This document shows, piece by piece, positions 33,245 through 42,480 of a stretch of DNA of 64,000 bases; the stretch's first letter is position 1; each line of letters opens with the position of its first letter. A program made the translations under genes and the position numbers. The stretch covers positions 1-64,000 of the forward strand of contig CAZIGK010000009.1 of NCBI GenBank assembly GCA_964538615.1, read 5' to 3'. Under the pieces are notes generated by a model. That model worked only from the letters and a program-made list of their open reading frames with translations. It was not told the origin of the DNA and did not search any database. Source of the DNA: CAZIGK01 sp964538615 (GTDB taxonomy: Bacteria; Pseudomonadota; Alphaproteobacteria; Rickettsiales; RI-342).

Positions 33245-34303
33245 TTACTGATACAATTCTGGCGTTTCACCTGTTTTCAGAATACCCGCTTCCTGAAACC
33301 ATTGAATAGCCGCAGGATGCATGGGAACAACCATGCCCTCATGTGCCATTTGTTCTTTACTCAGGCTGGAAAAAACCGGGTGCAGGGTACGGAAATTATG
33401 AAAATTATCCTCTACCCGATCTTCTCCGGTAATTTTATTCTGGTAGGTTTTGCTGCCGAAGACAGCGCGCAAGACTTCCTGCACTACCCGGTCATCCGTT
33501 CGGCTGGTTGTCAGCAGGGCGGCTTTCACCCCGAACGATGGAATATCCTGCACCATACCTTTATACATGCCCGCCGGAATGCCCGTGCGTACATAAAACG
33601 GGTTTTGCTTCAATAGCTTTTCAATATCCAGCAAATCCAAAGGTACCATGACAGCATCGCAACTACCTGTCACTTTCTCTACCAATGTATTCGGGTGACC
33701 AATGGTGTGTACAAATGCATCAATATCTCCATCACAGAAGGCTTTTTCCAATTCTTCAGACGCCTTCAGTTCCGATACTTTTTTGAAATCACGATAAGTC
33801 CAGCCCTTACTGTTCATCATTACGTCCATCGTAATGCGTGTACCAGAGCCGGGATTGCCAATATTCACCCGTTTGCCTTTCAAATCATTGAAGCTGCGGA
33901 TACCAGACCCCGCACGGGCAACCACGGTAAAAGGCTCGGAATGTAAGGTAAAGACGGTGCGCAAATCCTTAAAGGCGCCAGCTTTCTGAAAAATAGCACT
34001 GCCGTGATACGCATGGTATTGCCAGTCAGACTGGGCAATCGCAAAATCCATATCCCGTTGATGAAGTGCTTGCAAATTGTAAATGGAACCATCCGTGGAT
34101 TCCAGCAAACATTTCAAGCCATGCGACTTGATATTCAGGTTGACCAATTGGCAAATAGCACCACCAATGGGGAAATACACCCCCCGGATAAGACCGGTGC
34201 CGATGGTAAAATACTCCCGCGCTTGCGTTGGTTGCGCTTTTGCCTGCGTTAGACCAGCAGCCAACAAGCCTGCCACCACAACATACCCGATCCACCTACG
34301 CAT
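33245..34303 (-). CDS. TAXI-family TRAP transporter solute-binding protein
   Basis: A signal peptide (YVVVAGLLAAGLTQAKA) precedes EYFTIGTGLIRGVYFPIGGA, the TAXI opening ligand loop, then STDGSIYNLQALHQRDMDFA and LKGKRVNIGNPGSGTR, all typical of TAXI binding proteins. At 352 aa it has the usual length. The start at 34303 has AAGGAG 8 bases upstream. It is cotranscribed with the fused permease downstream. This is the genuine partner of that permease, in contrast with the distant second TAXI protein at 23.2 kb. Confidence 0.92.
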   Translation of the reverse strand: MRRWIGYVVVAGLLAAGLTQAKAQPTQAREYFTIGTGLIRGVYFPIGGAICQLVNLNIKSHGLKCLLESTDGSIYNLQALHQRDMDFAIAQSDWQYHAYHGSAIFQKAGAFKDLRTVFTLHSEPFTVVARAGSGIRSFNDLKGKRVNIGNPGSGTRITMDVMMNSKGWTYRDFKKVSELKASEELEKAFCDGDIDAFVHTIGHPNTLVEKVTGSCDAVMVPLDLLDIEKLLKQNPFYVRTGIPAGMYKGMVQDIPSFGVKAALLTTSRTDDRVVQEVLRAVFGSKTYQNKITGEDRVEDNFHNFRTLHPVFSSLSKEQMAHEGMVVPMHPAAIQWFQEAGILKTGETPELYQ

Positions 34304-34435
34304 ACCCGCTCCTTCATTCATTCCGGCATGGAGTTTTTATCTATTCAGCATACCGGATGAAGCGCAGTTTGCAAGTGCGGCCAGTGCCGCATCATGCATC
34401 AGAAAAAAATCGTGGAGAAAAACCCCCAAGACGGG

Positions 34436-34942
34436 CTACAATTTAAAGGCATCCTGAATGTAGCGGGTCCAGAACCCTTCCAACAATCGCAGCGTGGAAT
34501 TCACGCGTGCAAGAACATTGATATCAAGATCTCCGCCGCTTAACTGAAGGATATGCCGCTGATACAGGGCATCAATTTTTTCGCAGAGTACCAACCCCTT
34601 ATCGGATAATTTGACCCGCGCAGAACGTTTATCATGCGGGGAACGCTCATGCACCAGATAGCCATTTTCTACCAGCTTTTTGACGTTATACGATACATTG
34701 GATCCCAGATAATATCCCCGGTTCGTCAACTCTCCAATGGTGAGCTGTTCATCACCGATATTATAGAGAATCAATGTCTGGATGTTATTGATATCTTCAA
34801 TACGCATCCGATCCAGCTCTGCCTTAATGACATCCAGAAAACGGCGGTGCAACCGTTCCAGCAACAAAATGGATTCCAGATAGACATTCTTCACCACTGC
34901 CTGATCCTGCAAAGCCATGGCATTCAATTTCTGTTCCGACAT
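34436..34942 (-). CDS. ldtR: MarR-type winged-helix regulator, LdtR family
   Basis: VYLESILLLERLHRRFLDVI, DINNIQTLILYNIGDEQLT, RGYYLGSNVSYNVKKLVENG and KRSARVKLSDKG follow the alphaproteobacterial LdtR pattern. In Liberibacter and Sinorhizobium LdtR controls an L,D-transpeptidase gene and osmotic stress response. The helix-turn-helix region is around residues 65-105. AGGTGG lies about 10 bases before ATG 34942. It stands downstream of ntrY on the same strand, in the place where ntrX is usually found. Confidence 0.82.
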   Translation of the reverse strand: MSEQKLNAMALQDQAVVKNVYLESILLLERLHRRFLDVIKAELDRMRIEDINNIQTLILYNIGDEQLTIGELTNRGYYLGSNVSYNVKKLVENGYLVHERSPHDKRSARVKLSDKGLVLCEKIDALYQRHILQLSGGDLDINVLARVNSTLRLLEGFWTRYIQDAFKL

Positions 34943-35000
34943 GCGGCATCCACCTATCAACATCAACACTGAGGTTGCTAAATACTATGGGGGCTTAGGT

Positions 35001-37211
35001 TTAAGAATCCGTTGCCTGAGACGCTTTTTTCTCCTCTTCCATCACTGGCAGGCGCACCAATGCCTGCGCGCCTCCCTCCGTGCGGTTGCGAAATTGCAGG
35101 CTCCCCCGATGATCCACCAGAATTTTATGCACAATCGCCAACCCCAACCCCGTGCCCCGTGCTTTGGTGGTGACATAAGGCTCTGTCAGTTTTTCCAGCA
35201 ATTCCGGCGGGATACCCGGCCCATTATCCTGTACGGTCAGGCACCATTGCTGCCCTTGCTGCTCCAATGCGACCACCACTTTGCCTGTCTGAGGCTCGTC
35301 CCCCTCTCCAACGATAGCTTCTGCGGCATTTTTCAGGAGATTGGTCAACACTTGCATCAGTTGTTCGCGGTCTCCCTCCACCATCGCAGTCCCTGTTGGC
35401 AGTTCTTGCTCAAAATGGACGCTATTCCATCGGCATTCTTCCGAAAAAACGGCCTCTTTCACTAATTTTACCAAATTGACCGGACGCAGAGATGGCGCCG
35501 GCATCCGGGCAAAAGAGGCAAACTCCTCGACCATGCGGCCAATGGTTTCCACGTGGCGGGTAATCGTATCCGTGTAGCGGTAGAAGTTCTCTCGTTCCTC
35601 TGGATTTTCCTGCTTATCGGCATATTTGCGACGCAGTCGCTGCGCGGCAAGCTGAATGGGGGTCAGTGGGTTTTTAATCTCATGCGCAATACGGCGTGCC
35701 ACATCCGCCCAGGCGGCACTTCGCTGGCTGGTGACCACATGGGTAATATCATCAAACGTCACCACATAACCATCTACTCCTGCCGCATATGGTGATGCCT
35801 CCGCCAGTACCCGCACATGCAGGGTCACGCTGCTCTCCGGCATCTGGTGTGGAATATCTGTCTGCACCGCTTTACCGGGCTGCCGCTCCGCCTGTTCCAG
35901 CAAGGACTGAATAGCAGGCCATACGTCTCCCAGATCACGCGCCAGATACTCCGCCTCCTCACACCCCAGTAAATCGCAGGCTGAACGGTTCAGCAACGTG
36001 ACCTGACGCTTCGCGTTTAAGGCAATCACCCCGGCAGAAACCCCTTCCAGCACTGCCTCCATAAAACGGCGGCGGGCATCTAACTGTTCGTTCGTGCGCG
36101 TAACAATACGCTTTTGCTGTTCCAATTGTTCCGTCATGCGGTTGAAAGCTGTTTCCAGTGCGGCTATTTCATCCTGCCGTTTACTTTCCTGCACCCGCAC
36201 GCTGTAATCACCGCGCCCAACCTGCTCGGTCGCGGTGGCCAGTTTTCCAATGGGGCGCACCAGCCGGGATGCCAACAATAAAGCAGACGCCCATGCCACC
36301 AACAGCAGCAAGACCGTCAGCAACGCAAAACTTAGAAAAAACCGATATTGAATGGCGTTAATCTGGCTTTGCAGCTTTTGGTATTCCGATGCCGCTCCTT
36401 TGGCGCGCTCGGTATGTTCCAGAATTTTCGGATCCACAAACCGGCTCACCATCAACATGGCACCGCCCGTACCCTCAATACGGGCAATGGCGGTCACGGC
36501 GTCATTATCCTCTTCATTCAGATACACCACCTGCCCTTCGGCGACCCGCTCCAATAACCGCTGGGGTATATGTTGAAAGGCAAACGTTAAGGCCAGTTCT
36601 GATTCCGCAAAAATTGTATCTCCCCGAAACACCACCGCTTCTGACAGGGAGCGCACCCGCACCTGCGCGGATAAAAATTGCCGAAACAAGCCTTCATTGG
36701 TGAAAAGAATGGTCGAGTTGCGGGCAATATCAGATGCCAGCCCCCGTGCATCCGATTGCAGATTTTGCTTATGCTCTTCCAGATAGGCTTCCGCCACCGC
36801 CACCGATTGTTCCAGTACGGTATGTAATTTGCTGTCAAACCAGCGGTGCACCCCCACATAAAACAAATAGCCGGAAAAACTGGCCACCACACCTCCGGGC
36901 AACAGAACCAGCAAACTGAAAATAAGGATCAAGCGTTTCTGCAGACGGGAACCGCTTCTACCTTCCCGCACTTCCCGCCAGATAGCATAAAGCCGCCACA
37001 ATACCAGCCGCAGCACCAGCATCAGCAAAATCGTGTTGGCCGCAATCAGCACATAGCCAGACGGCGATTCCATGGCCATATGTTCATCGGAAAAACTAAG
37101 CAGCCCATAACTCACCACCACGCTGACTGCGGTGACAATGAGCAGCGCAATGGTTGCCTGCCAACTGGTCAGCCGATGTTTCCAACGCTGCCAGAACGAC
37201 TGGATAGGCAC
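35001..37211 (-). CDS. ntrY: Sensor histidine kinase NtrY
   Basis: Membrane helices occur at about residues 17-39, 48-70 and 90-115, then a periplasmic sensor domain, a fourth helix near 295-315, HAMP (about 316-370), PAS (about 380-490) and the kinase core. The phosphoacceptor His is in ARRIAHEIKNPLTPIQLAAQ; ATP-binding boxes are LLKNAAEAI, DNGPGIPPEL and GTGLGLAIV. NtrY senses redox/nitrogen signals with NtrX as partner. Here ntrX is not adjacent. The start is a GTG, 9 bases after the fis-like stop with which it is surely cotranscribed. Confidence 0.93.
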   Translation of the reverse strand: MPIQSFWQRWKHRLTSWQATIALLIVTAVSVVVSYGLLSFSDEHMAMESPSGYVLIAANTILLMLVLRLVLWRLYAIWREVREGRSGSRLQKRLILIFSLLVLLPGGVVASFSGYLFYVGVHRWFDSKLHTVLEQSVAVAEAYLEEHKQNLQSDARGLASDIARNSTILFTNEGLFRQFLSAQVRVRSLSEAVVFRGDTIFAESELALTFAFQHIPQRLLERVAEGQVVYLNEEDNDAVTAIARIEGTGGAMLMVSRFVDPKILEHTERAKGAASEYQKLQSQINAIQYRFFLSFALLTVLLLLVAWASALLLASRLVRPIGKLATATEQVGRGDYSVRVQESKRQDEIAALETAFNRMTEQLEQQKRIVTRTNEQLDARRRFMEAVLEGVSAGVIALNAKRQVTLLNRSACDLLGCEEAEYLARDLGDVWPAIQSLLEQAERQPGKAVQTDIPHQMPESSVTLHVRVLAEASPYAAGVDGYVVTFDDITHVVTSQRSAAWADVARRIAHEIKNPLTPIQLAAQRLRRKYADKQENPEERENFYRYTDTITRHVETIGRMVEEFASFARMPAPSLRPVNLVKLVKEAVFSEECRWNSVHFEQELPTGTAMVEGDREQLMQVLTNLLKNAAEAIVGEGDEPQTGKVVVALEQQGQQWCLTVQDNGPGIPPELLEKLTEPYVTTKARGTGLGLAIVHKILVDHRGSLQFRNRTEGGAQALVRLPVMEEEKKASQATDS

Positions 37212-37220
37212 AAGCAGACC

Positions 37221-37571
37221 CTAACCGCGACGACGTGCGCGTGCTTCCGCAACAGGCAGGGTGAAAATGCGGGCACGGCGGGCGCGGCGGCCACGGCTGG
37301 CGACCAGCGCATCATCAATATGCAAATCCTGAATTTTCTGACGCAGGGTGTTGCGGCTCAGACCCAGTAGGGTCGATGCTTTGGACTGGTTGCCTCCGCA
37401 TTGCTTCAGCACCAGTTCCACCAGCGGTTTTTCTACCTGTTGGATAACCATGTCATATAACTGGCCTTCCGGCAGGTTTTCACCATGCTCGGCAAAAAAC
37501 CGCATCAGATAGTCCTTCACCACATCCCCTAAATGGTTTTGCGGTTGCAATTGTAGTGCGACATTGTTCAT
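37221..37571 (-). CDS. fis: Short Fis-like DNA-binding protein (HTH_8)
   Basis: Residues 60-95 contain the Fis/NtrC C-terminal helix-turn-helix: QCGGNQSKASTLLGLSRNTL with RQKIQDL following. YDMVIQQVEKPLVELVLKQ is the preceding dimerisation helix, as in NtrC C-terminal domains. A basic tail follows. At 116 aa it lacks receiver and AAA+ parts. It overlaps the dusB stop by ATGA and is followed after 9 bases by ntrY. Position and sequence fit either a stand-alone Fis or the shortened remnant of ntrC. The ATG overlapping the dusB stop implies coupling. Confidence 0.88.
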   Translation of the reverse strand: MNNVALQLQPQNHLGDVVKDYLMRFFAEHGENLPEGQLYDMVIQQVEKPLVELVLKQCGGNQSKASTLLGLSRNTLRQKIQDLHIDDALVASRGRRARRARIFTLPVAEARARRRG

Positions 37572-38650
37572 GACAGCCCTCCCTGTCGGTGTGAATCGTC
37601 TAGTTCCAGAACAGAATCATAAAAATCATGAATCGCCTGAATAGCATCCTTCAACTGCTCAATGTGATTGAACCGTTGCCGGAATTCCGAGCTATTGCGC
37701 AAACCGCTGCTATACCAGCCAACATGCTTGCGCGCCAGTCGCATGGCGGTGATCTCGCCGTAATGCTCCACCATCGCCTGATAATGACCTAGCACAATCT
37801 CCTTTTGCTGCGCAAGTGTCGGCGCAGGAAAAATCTCGCCTGTCTCCAAATAATGCGCCATTTGTCCCGGCAACCAGGGTTTACCGTAGCTACCACGGCC
37901 AATCATCACCCCATCCGCACCAGACTGGCTAAGGGCCTGGTGTACATCTTCCATCGTGGTAATATCTCCATTCACCACCACGGGAATCTTCACGGCATCC
38001 TTCACGGCACGCACAAAGCCCCAGTCCGCACTGCCCTTATACATCTGGCAGCGGGTGCGACCATGCACCGTAATCATCTGAATCCCCACTTCTTCTGCAA
38101 TTTTTGCTAATTTGGGGGCATTCAGGTTGCTATGATCCCATCCCATGCGCATTTTCAGCGTGACCGGCACTTTCACGGCCTTGACCGTGGATTCCAGAAT
38201 CTTTGCGGCCAGCGGTTCGTCTTTCATCAAGGCGGAACCGGCATAGCCATTGACCACTTTTTTGACCGGACAGCCAAAATTAATATCCACAATCTGCGCG
38301 CCACGGTCTTCATTCAACTTGGCGGCCTCCGCCATGACATCCGGCTCACAACCCGCCAGTTGCACCGCCATCATCCCTTCTTCCGGGTCACGGCTGGCTT
38401 TCAGCAGGGTTTCCCGGCCTTCCAGAATCATGGCGCGGCTGGCAATCATTTCGGAAAAAACCATGCCCGCACCATAGCGTTTGGCCAGACGGCGAAATGG
38501 TTGATCCGACACACCGGACATCGGCGCCAGAAACACATTATTATCCACTTCATGCGGACCAATGTTGATTTTAGAGCGCACAACACGCGCCACACCACCC
38601 GCAGAAGGGGTAGCCGGTACAGTAGCAGCAGGGACAACAGCAGGGTTCAT
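37568..38650 (-). CDS. dusB: tRNA-dihydrouridine synthase DusB
   Basis: This FMN enzyme reduces U to dihydrouridine in tRNA. FLAPMSGVSDQPFRRLAKRYG, the catalytic Cys in NFGCPVKKVVNGYAGSAL, ITVHGRTRCQMYKGSADW and GVMIGRGSYGKPWLPGQM are DusB signatures. At 360 aa it has an N-terminal extension of about 25 residues rich in Ala/Val/Pro. It is the first gene of the dusB-fis-ntrY operon and is divergent from ispDF. Confidence 0.95.
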   Translation of the reverse strand: MNPAVVPAATVPATPSAGGVARVVRSKINIGPHEVDNNVFLAPMSGVSDQPFRRLAKRYGAGMVFSEMIASRAMILEGRETLLKASRDPEEGMMAVQLAGCEPDVMAEAAKLNEDRGAQIVDINFGCPVKKVVNGYAGSALMKDEPLAAKILESTVKAVKVPVTLKMRMGWDHSNLNAPKLAKIAEEVGIQMITVHGRTRCQMYKGSADWGFVRAVKDAVKIPVVVNGDITTMEDVHQALSQSGADGVMIGRGSYGKPWLPGQMAHYLETGEIFPAPTLAQQKEIVLGHYQAMVEHYGEITAMRLARKHVGWYSSGLRNSSEFRQRFNHIEQLKDAIQAIHDFYDSVLELDDSHRQGGLS

Positions 38651-38756
38651 AGGCGCAGGATCAGGATGACAAATGACATAATTCGCGTTAGGTGTGCTTT
38701 TGCATAGCCTGCTTTCACGCAGTATGCAAGATGCTAATTGCGCAAAAAATGCTCAT

Positions 38757-40025
38757 ATGTCCCCATTCCCGCACACTACCCTATCTGCTTCTTCTCAACT
38801 GGCCATCCTTGTGGTTGCGGCGGGGCGTGGCCAGCGCATGGGCGCAGCCCTGCCAAAACAATATTTGCCCCTCGCAGGTCAGCCGGTTTTACGGCATAGC
38901 ATACAGGCATTGCTGGCCGCTGCGCCGTCCCTTCCCTGTCAGACATCTGTCCATGTGGTCATCCACCCGGAAGATGAAGCCCTGTACCGACACGCCACGG
39001 ATGGATTACACTTAGCTCCTCCTATCGCAGGTGGCGCAACCCGTCAGGCATCGGTTTATGCGGGGTTGCAGGCATTAGCCAGCCTGCCCAACCCACCCGC
39101 CTATGTCGCCATTCACGATGCCGCACGCCCTTTCCCCTCACCCGCCTTATGGCAAAGGCTGTGGCAGGCACAGCAGCAACAACCTGACCATGGCATCATT
39201 CCTACCCTGCTGTTGGTGGATTGTGTCAAACAGGCAGATGCTTCCGGCCTGATACAAGCAACCCTGCCCCGTGCGATGCTGCGACGGGCGCAAACCCCGC
39301 AGTGCTTCCCTCTGCAAGCCATATTACATGCGCATCAGCAGGCCGCAGGACAAGAATTGCCGGATGACGCCGCCGTCTTTGAACAGGCAGGCCTGCCCGT
39401 GCAGTGTGTGGATGGCGATGAAGCGAACCGTAAACTCACCACACCCGATGATCTGCAATGGGCAGAGCAGTTGTTGCATCCATCTCACGCATCCCACGCA
39501 CCCACGGCAGCCGCCATACCCTATCTGACCATCACCGGCCATGGCTATGATGTGCATCAACTGGAGTGCAACCCTGCTAAGCCCCTGATGATTTGCGGGG
39601 TGGCCATTCCATTTGAGCAATCCCTGAAAGGCCATTCAGATGCGGATGTCGGGCTGCATGCTTTGGTTGATGCCATTCTCGGCACCATTGCCGCCGAGGA
39701 TATTGGTTTTCATTTTTCTCCCAAAGATGCTCGCTGGAAAGATGCGGATTCTGCCACGTTTCTCCACCACGCCCTGCATTTGCTGACAGAACAGGGCGGC
39801 AGGCTGCTCCATTGCGACATTACATTGGTCGGAGAAGCCCCCAAGTTTGGCCCTCACCGCGATGCCATGAAGCGAAAACTGGCTGAGCTGACCGGCTTGC
39901 CGCTTCCACGTATCAGCATTAAAGCCACAACCACGGAAACACTGGGCTTTACCGGCCGACGGGAGGGACTGGCCGCCTTTGCCACCGCAACCGTGCAACT
40001 ACCAGCGGATACCCCTGGCTCCTGA
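38757..40025 (+). CDS. ispDF: Bifunctional 2-C-methylerythritol 4-phosphate cytidylyltransferase / MEcPP synthase
   Basis: It carries two enzymes of the MEP isoprenoid pathway in one chain: IspD (VVAAGRGQRMGAALPKQYLP, later HDAARPFPS) and IspF (GHGYDVHQLE, HSDADVGLHALVDAILG with metal-binding Asp and His residues, then DIGFHFSP). The fusion is normal in alphaproteobacteria. The start is uncertain: the frame is open to 38694, and no convincing ribosome binding site precedes ATG 38757, which best matches the usual IspD N-terminus. It is a single gene. Confidence 0.94.
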   Translation: MSPFPHTTLSASSQLAILVVAAGRGQRMGAALPKQYLPLAGQPVLRHSIQALLAAAPSLPCQTSVHVVIHPEDEALYRHATDGLHLAPPIAGGATRQASVYAGLQALASLPNPPAYVAIHDAARPFPSPALWQRLWQAQQQQPDHGIIPTLLLVDCVKQADASGLIQATLPRAMLRRAQTPQCFPLQAILHAHQQAAGQELPDDAAVFEQAGLPVQCVDGDEANRKLTTPDDLQWAEQLLHPSHASHAPTAAAIPYLTITGHGYDVHQLECNPAKPLMICGVAIPFEQSLKGHSDADVGLHALVDAILGTIAAEDIGFHFSPKDARWKDADSATFLHHALHLLTEQGGRLLHCDITLVGEAPKFGPHRDAMKRKLAELTGLPLPRISIKATTTETLGFTGRREGLAAFATATVQLPADTPGS

Positions 40026-40253
40026 CCAGAAAGCCCATGCAGCAGCGTCCGCATACCCGGCTTCCGCTGTGGGAGAGAGCTTGCTATCAGGCACGCAATC
40101 GGATAACCTGCCTGCCGGTACATTGGTACAGGCCGCAGAAATGCTGCTTTTTGCAATTTTTTTCTAAAAAAAACCCTCGTGATGAAAATTGTCATATTTC
40201 TGCAATCTTCCTCCTCTAGGGTGTAAGAATAAAGGAACCTTGGGAGTCCAGAC

Positions 40254-41336
40254 ATGGCCGCTAAAATTGACCTATTGTCGCTGAAATCCGTTGACACCAC
40301 TGCCAACACCAAAAGCTATCACATGCGCTATGATGATGGTAAAGGCAACCATGGCTACATTGATGCGACCATTGACGCAACAGGTGAGGTTACATCCCTC
40401 AAAGATGGCACCACGGATCTTTCTACCAATGACAGTTTAAAGGCCTTAGTGAAGGCCGCACTGGTCAAACAAAAACATACGGTCGGCGCGCAACTGGATG
40501 CTGATCCAGCGGTGGTTTATGTCGGACGCAATTCGGTTGTGAATTCAGTTTCTTTCCCTTTCTCTATTCCCGTCTATGCGAAGAAAGTGAATGGAAATCT
40601 TGAATTCTATGTGGAAACCCGTGATCCCGAAGGAAAAGTGTACGGCTTTGAAAAATACGATGCGACGAAGAACGCCAACACCCCAGTCGGAGGTGGCTTC
40701 ACCGCCAAAGATGCCGTAGCCGTCGCGCAAGAGTATTACCTTTCAGCCGATATGAAAGACATTGCGGCCATCAACCGTACGGATGCCATTGGCAAAATGG
40801 TGGTCAAACGCCGCGAGGCTAATGATATTCCGGCGAATGTCGTCAATGAAATCGCCACACAGGGCTTTATCAGCCCCGCACGGGCTGCGGAAGCCAACGC
40901 CGCACGTGACAATGCAGAAAAAGCCGGTGAAACCCTACGTAACGGCATTGACCGCGGCATTGAAGCAGCGAAAGAAATTGGTGGTCACGGCATCAAAATT
41001 GCCGGTGGCGGTCTGGTCGGAGTCTATTTCCTGCGCCGTGCCGTTGAACGTATTCAGAAAGACGGCATCAAAGGTATTTTTGGCGCATTGGCTGAAGCAA
41101 CGGTTGGTATTTTGGGTGCCGCCTTTGCCATCAATTCCAGTAAGGATTTGCTAAAGGTGGAAGAGCTGGAAGCCCTGTACCACCGTGGAACAGAAGTGGT
41201 GGCAACCTCTACCCGTGATCTGACAGAACGGGCGCGTGATATGATTGCAGGTGGTGGTGCATTGATTGGAGAATCCTCCAAGCGCGCATCTCAACAGGCG
41301 GCACAACAAATCAGCACAACGACCCCGAACTTCTGA
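40254..41336 (+). CDS. Hypothetical protein, 360 aa, with Gly-rich central hydrophobic region
   Basis: I do not recognise the family. Residues 1-170 form a beta-rich region (KSYHMRYDDGKGNHGYIDAT and SVSFPFSIPVYAKKVNG). About 215-245 is helical and charged. A Gly-rich hydrophobic stretch lies at about 245-300 (GGGLVGVYFLRR, EATVGILGAAFAINS), which could be one or two membrane helices. The tail is amphipathic. GGGAG lies 8 bases before the ATG, and a very strong terminator follows, so it is probably a well-expressed single gene. The 228 bases upstream hold no feature I can name. Confidence 0.65.
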   Translation: MAAKIDLLSLKSVDTTANTKSYHMRYDDGKGNHGYIDATIDATGEVTSLKDGTTDLSTNDSLKALVKAALVKQKHTVGAQLDADPAVVYVGRNSVVNSVSFPFSIPVYAKKVNGNLEFYVETRDPEGKVYGFEKYDATKNANTPVGGGFTAKDAVAVAQEYYLSADMKDIAAINRTDAIGKMVVKRREANDIPANVVNEIATQGFISPARAAEANAARDNAEKAGETLRNGIDRGIEAAKEIGGHGIKIAGGGLVGVYFLRRAVERIQKDGIKGIFGALAEATVGILGAAFAINSSKDLLKVEELEALYHRGTEVVATSTRDLTERARDMIAGGGALIGESSKRASQQAAQQISTTTPNF

Positions 41337-41364
41337 TAGAGTTTGCTTCTACGTTCAAAGATAC

Positions 41365-41398
41365 GCAGGCGGAGATGATATCTCCGCCTGCTTTTTTT
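41365..41398 (+). terminator. Strong rho-independent terminator
   Basis: GCAGGCGGAGA (41365-41375) and TCTCCGCCTGC (41381-41391) form a perfect 11-bp stem with a 5-base loop, followed by seven T's (41392-41398). It lies 28 bases after the 360-aa gene stop. Confidence 0.95.
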
Positions 41399-41584
41399 CG
41401 GGGGGTCAATCACGGATGAAAGAACCCTTAGACTCATAAACCCTATGTATAGGCAAACCGCCTTTTGCTATCAAGGCAGGCCATAAACTATTGGTATATC
41501 TCTTCATTACAGTCGGCATATGTTAACATTGCCTCAATCTTTCTATACTACAGATAGTGTGTAAGAATATGTGAGGCCAAAGTT

Positions 41585-41941
41585 TTGAGAGAAGACGATC
41601 GCGCACTAGCCGAAGATACCTATCACGTGGTTTTTTTGCAGGTGAACCATCCGCAAAATGGCCCGATGTATGTGTATTTGTCAGTGCAACATCCGCGTCT
41701 GCCGGAATTATTGGCCGTTATACGTGATAATCGGGACTTTGAAGCCGAGCAGTTGGGCGAAATCATTTTCGCAGGCTATGGCCATGAACCGGATGAAGAA
41801 TTGCAGGATTATCTACAGGTCGTCTACGGTATCTTCCACAAAGATGCGGTACGGTTTAATATCCAATCTCTGGAAGCTGCAAAGCAACAATATGAGCCAG
41901 AAAACACCGCTGAAGATAACCCATACAACCCATTCGCCTAG
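41585..41941 (+). CDS. Hypothetical protein, 118 aa, TTG start
   Basis: A small acidic soluble protein (DDRALAEDTYHVVFLQVNHP, then VIRDNRDFEAEQLGEIIFAGYG and a helical C-terminus). The frame opens at a TTG with GAGG about 10 bases upstream; the next ATG would remove 27 conserved-looking residues. No family is recognised. It is followed by an inverted motif shared with the other side of irr. Confidence 0.55.
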   Translation: MREDDRALAEDTYHVVFLQVNHPQNGPMYVYLSVQHPRLPELLAVIRDNRDFEAEQLGEIIFAGYGHEPDEELQDYLQVVYGIFHKDAVRFNIQSLEAAKQQYEPENTAEDNPYNPFA

Positions 41942-42012
41942 ATAGCATCTTCGCGGGATGGAAAAGATACCGAAAAGGCTGTGTTCGAGAACCGGAAGCG
42001 CAGCAAAAATGA

Positions 42013-42447
42013 CTACTGTAGCCGCACAATCACGTCCACACAGGCAATCTGGCGGTCAGCAGGCAATGCAATAAGCTTTTCCAGCACTGCTTTGTCCAGT
42101 TCCACATCGCATAAATGCCCCGTCTCTTCGCAATAAACATGGGCATGCGGGTGAAGGTTCGTGTCAAAATAACTGCGGCTGGCTCCTACCGGCACCTCAC
42201 GCAACAATCCGGCGTCCTTAAACTGGTGGAGAGTGTTATAGACCGTTGCCAGCGAAAGCTTCATGCCTTGCTTCAATGCCTGTTGAAACAGGGATTCCGC
42301 AGTCACATGTCGGTCGCAACCATCTGCCCACAACAGCCTGCCTAACCACACCCGATGCTGTGTTGGGCGCACATTGGCTATTTTCAGTTTCTCTGTCACC
42401 GGACATTGGCTCATGAAGGCATCAATCCAATTCATAGATGGAATCAT
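42013..42447 (-). CDS. irr: Fur-family regulator, Irr-like
   Basis: LKIANVRPTQHRVWLGRLLW, then TAESLFQQALKQGMKLSLATV, YNTLHQFKDAGLLREVPVG and SRSYFDTNLHPHAHVYCEE are the winged-helix and metal/heme part of an Irr-type protein. Irr integrates heme and iron status in alphaproteobacteria and typically controls heme synthesis, which would fit a genome with hemA/ctaA and much iron-dependent metabolism. Start choice is uncertain: ATGs at 42456, 42447 and 42435 are in frame, and an open TTG at 42480; none has a strong ribosome binding site. It has 144 residues from 42447. Confidence 0.75.
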   Translation of the reverse strand: MIPSMNWIDAFMSQCPVTEKLKIANVRPTQHRVWLGRLLWADGCDRHVTAESLFQQALKQGMKLSLATVYNTLHQFKDAGLLREVPVGASRSYFDTNLHPHAHVYCEETGHLCDVELDKAVLEKLIALPADRQIACVDVIVRLQ

Positions 42448-42480
42448 TCTAAGCATAACAGATAGCTGCACTGCTTGCAA

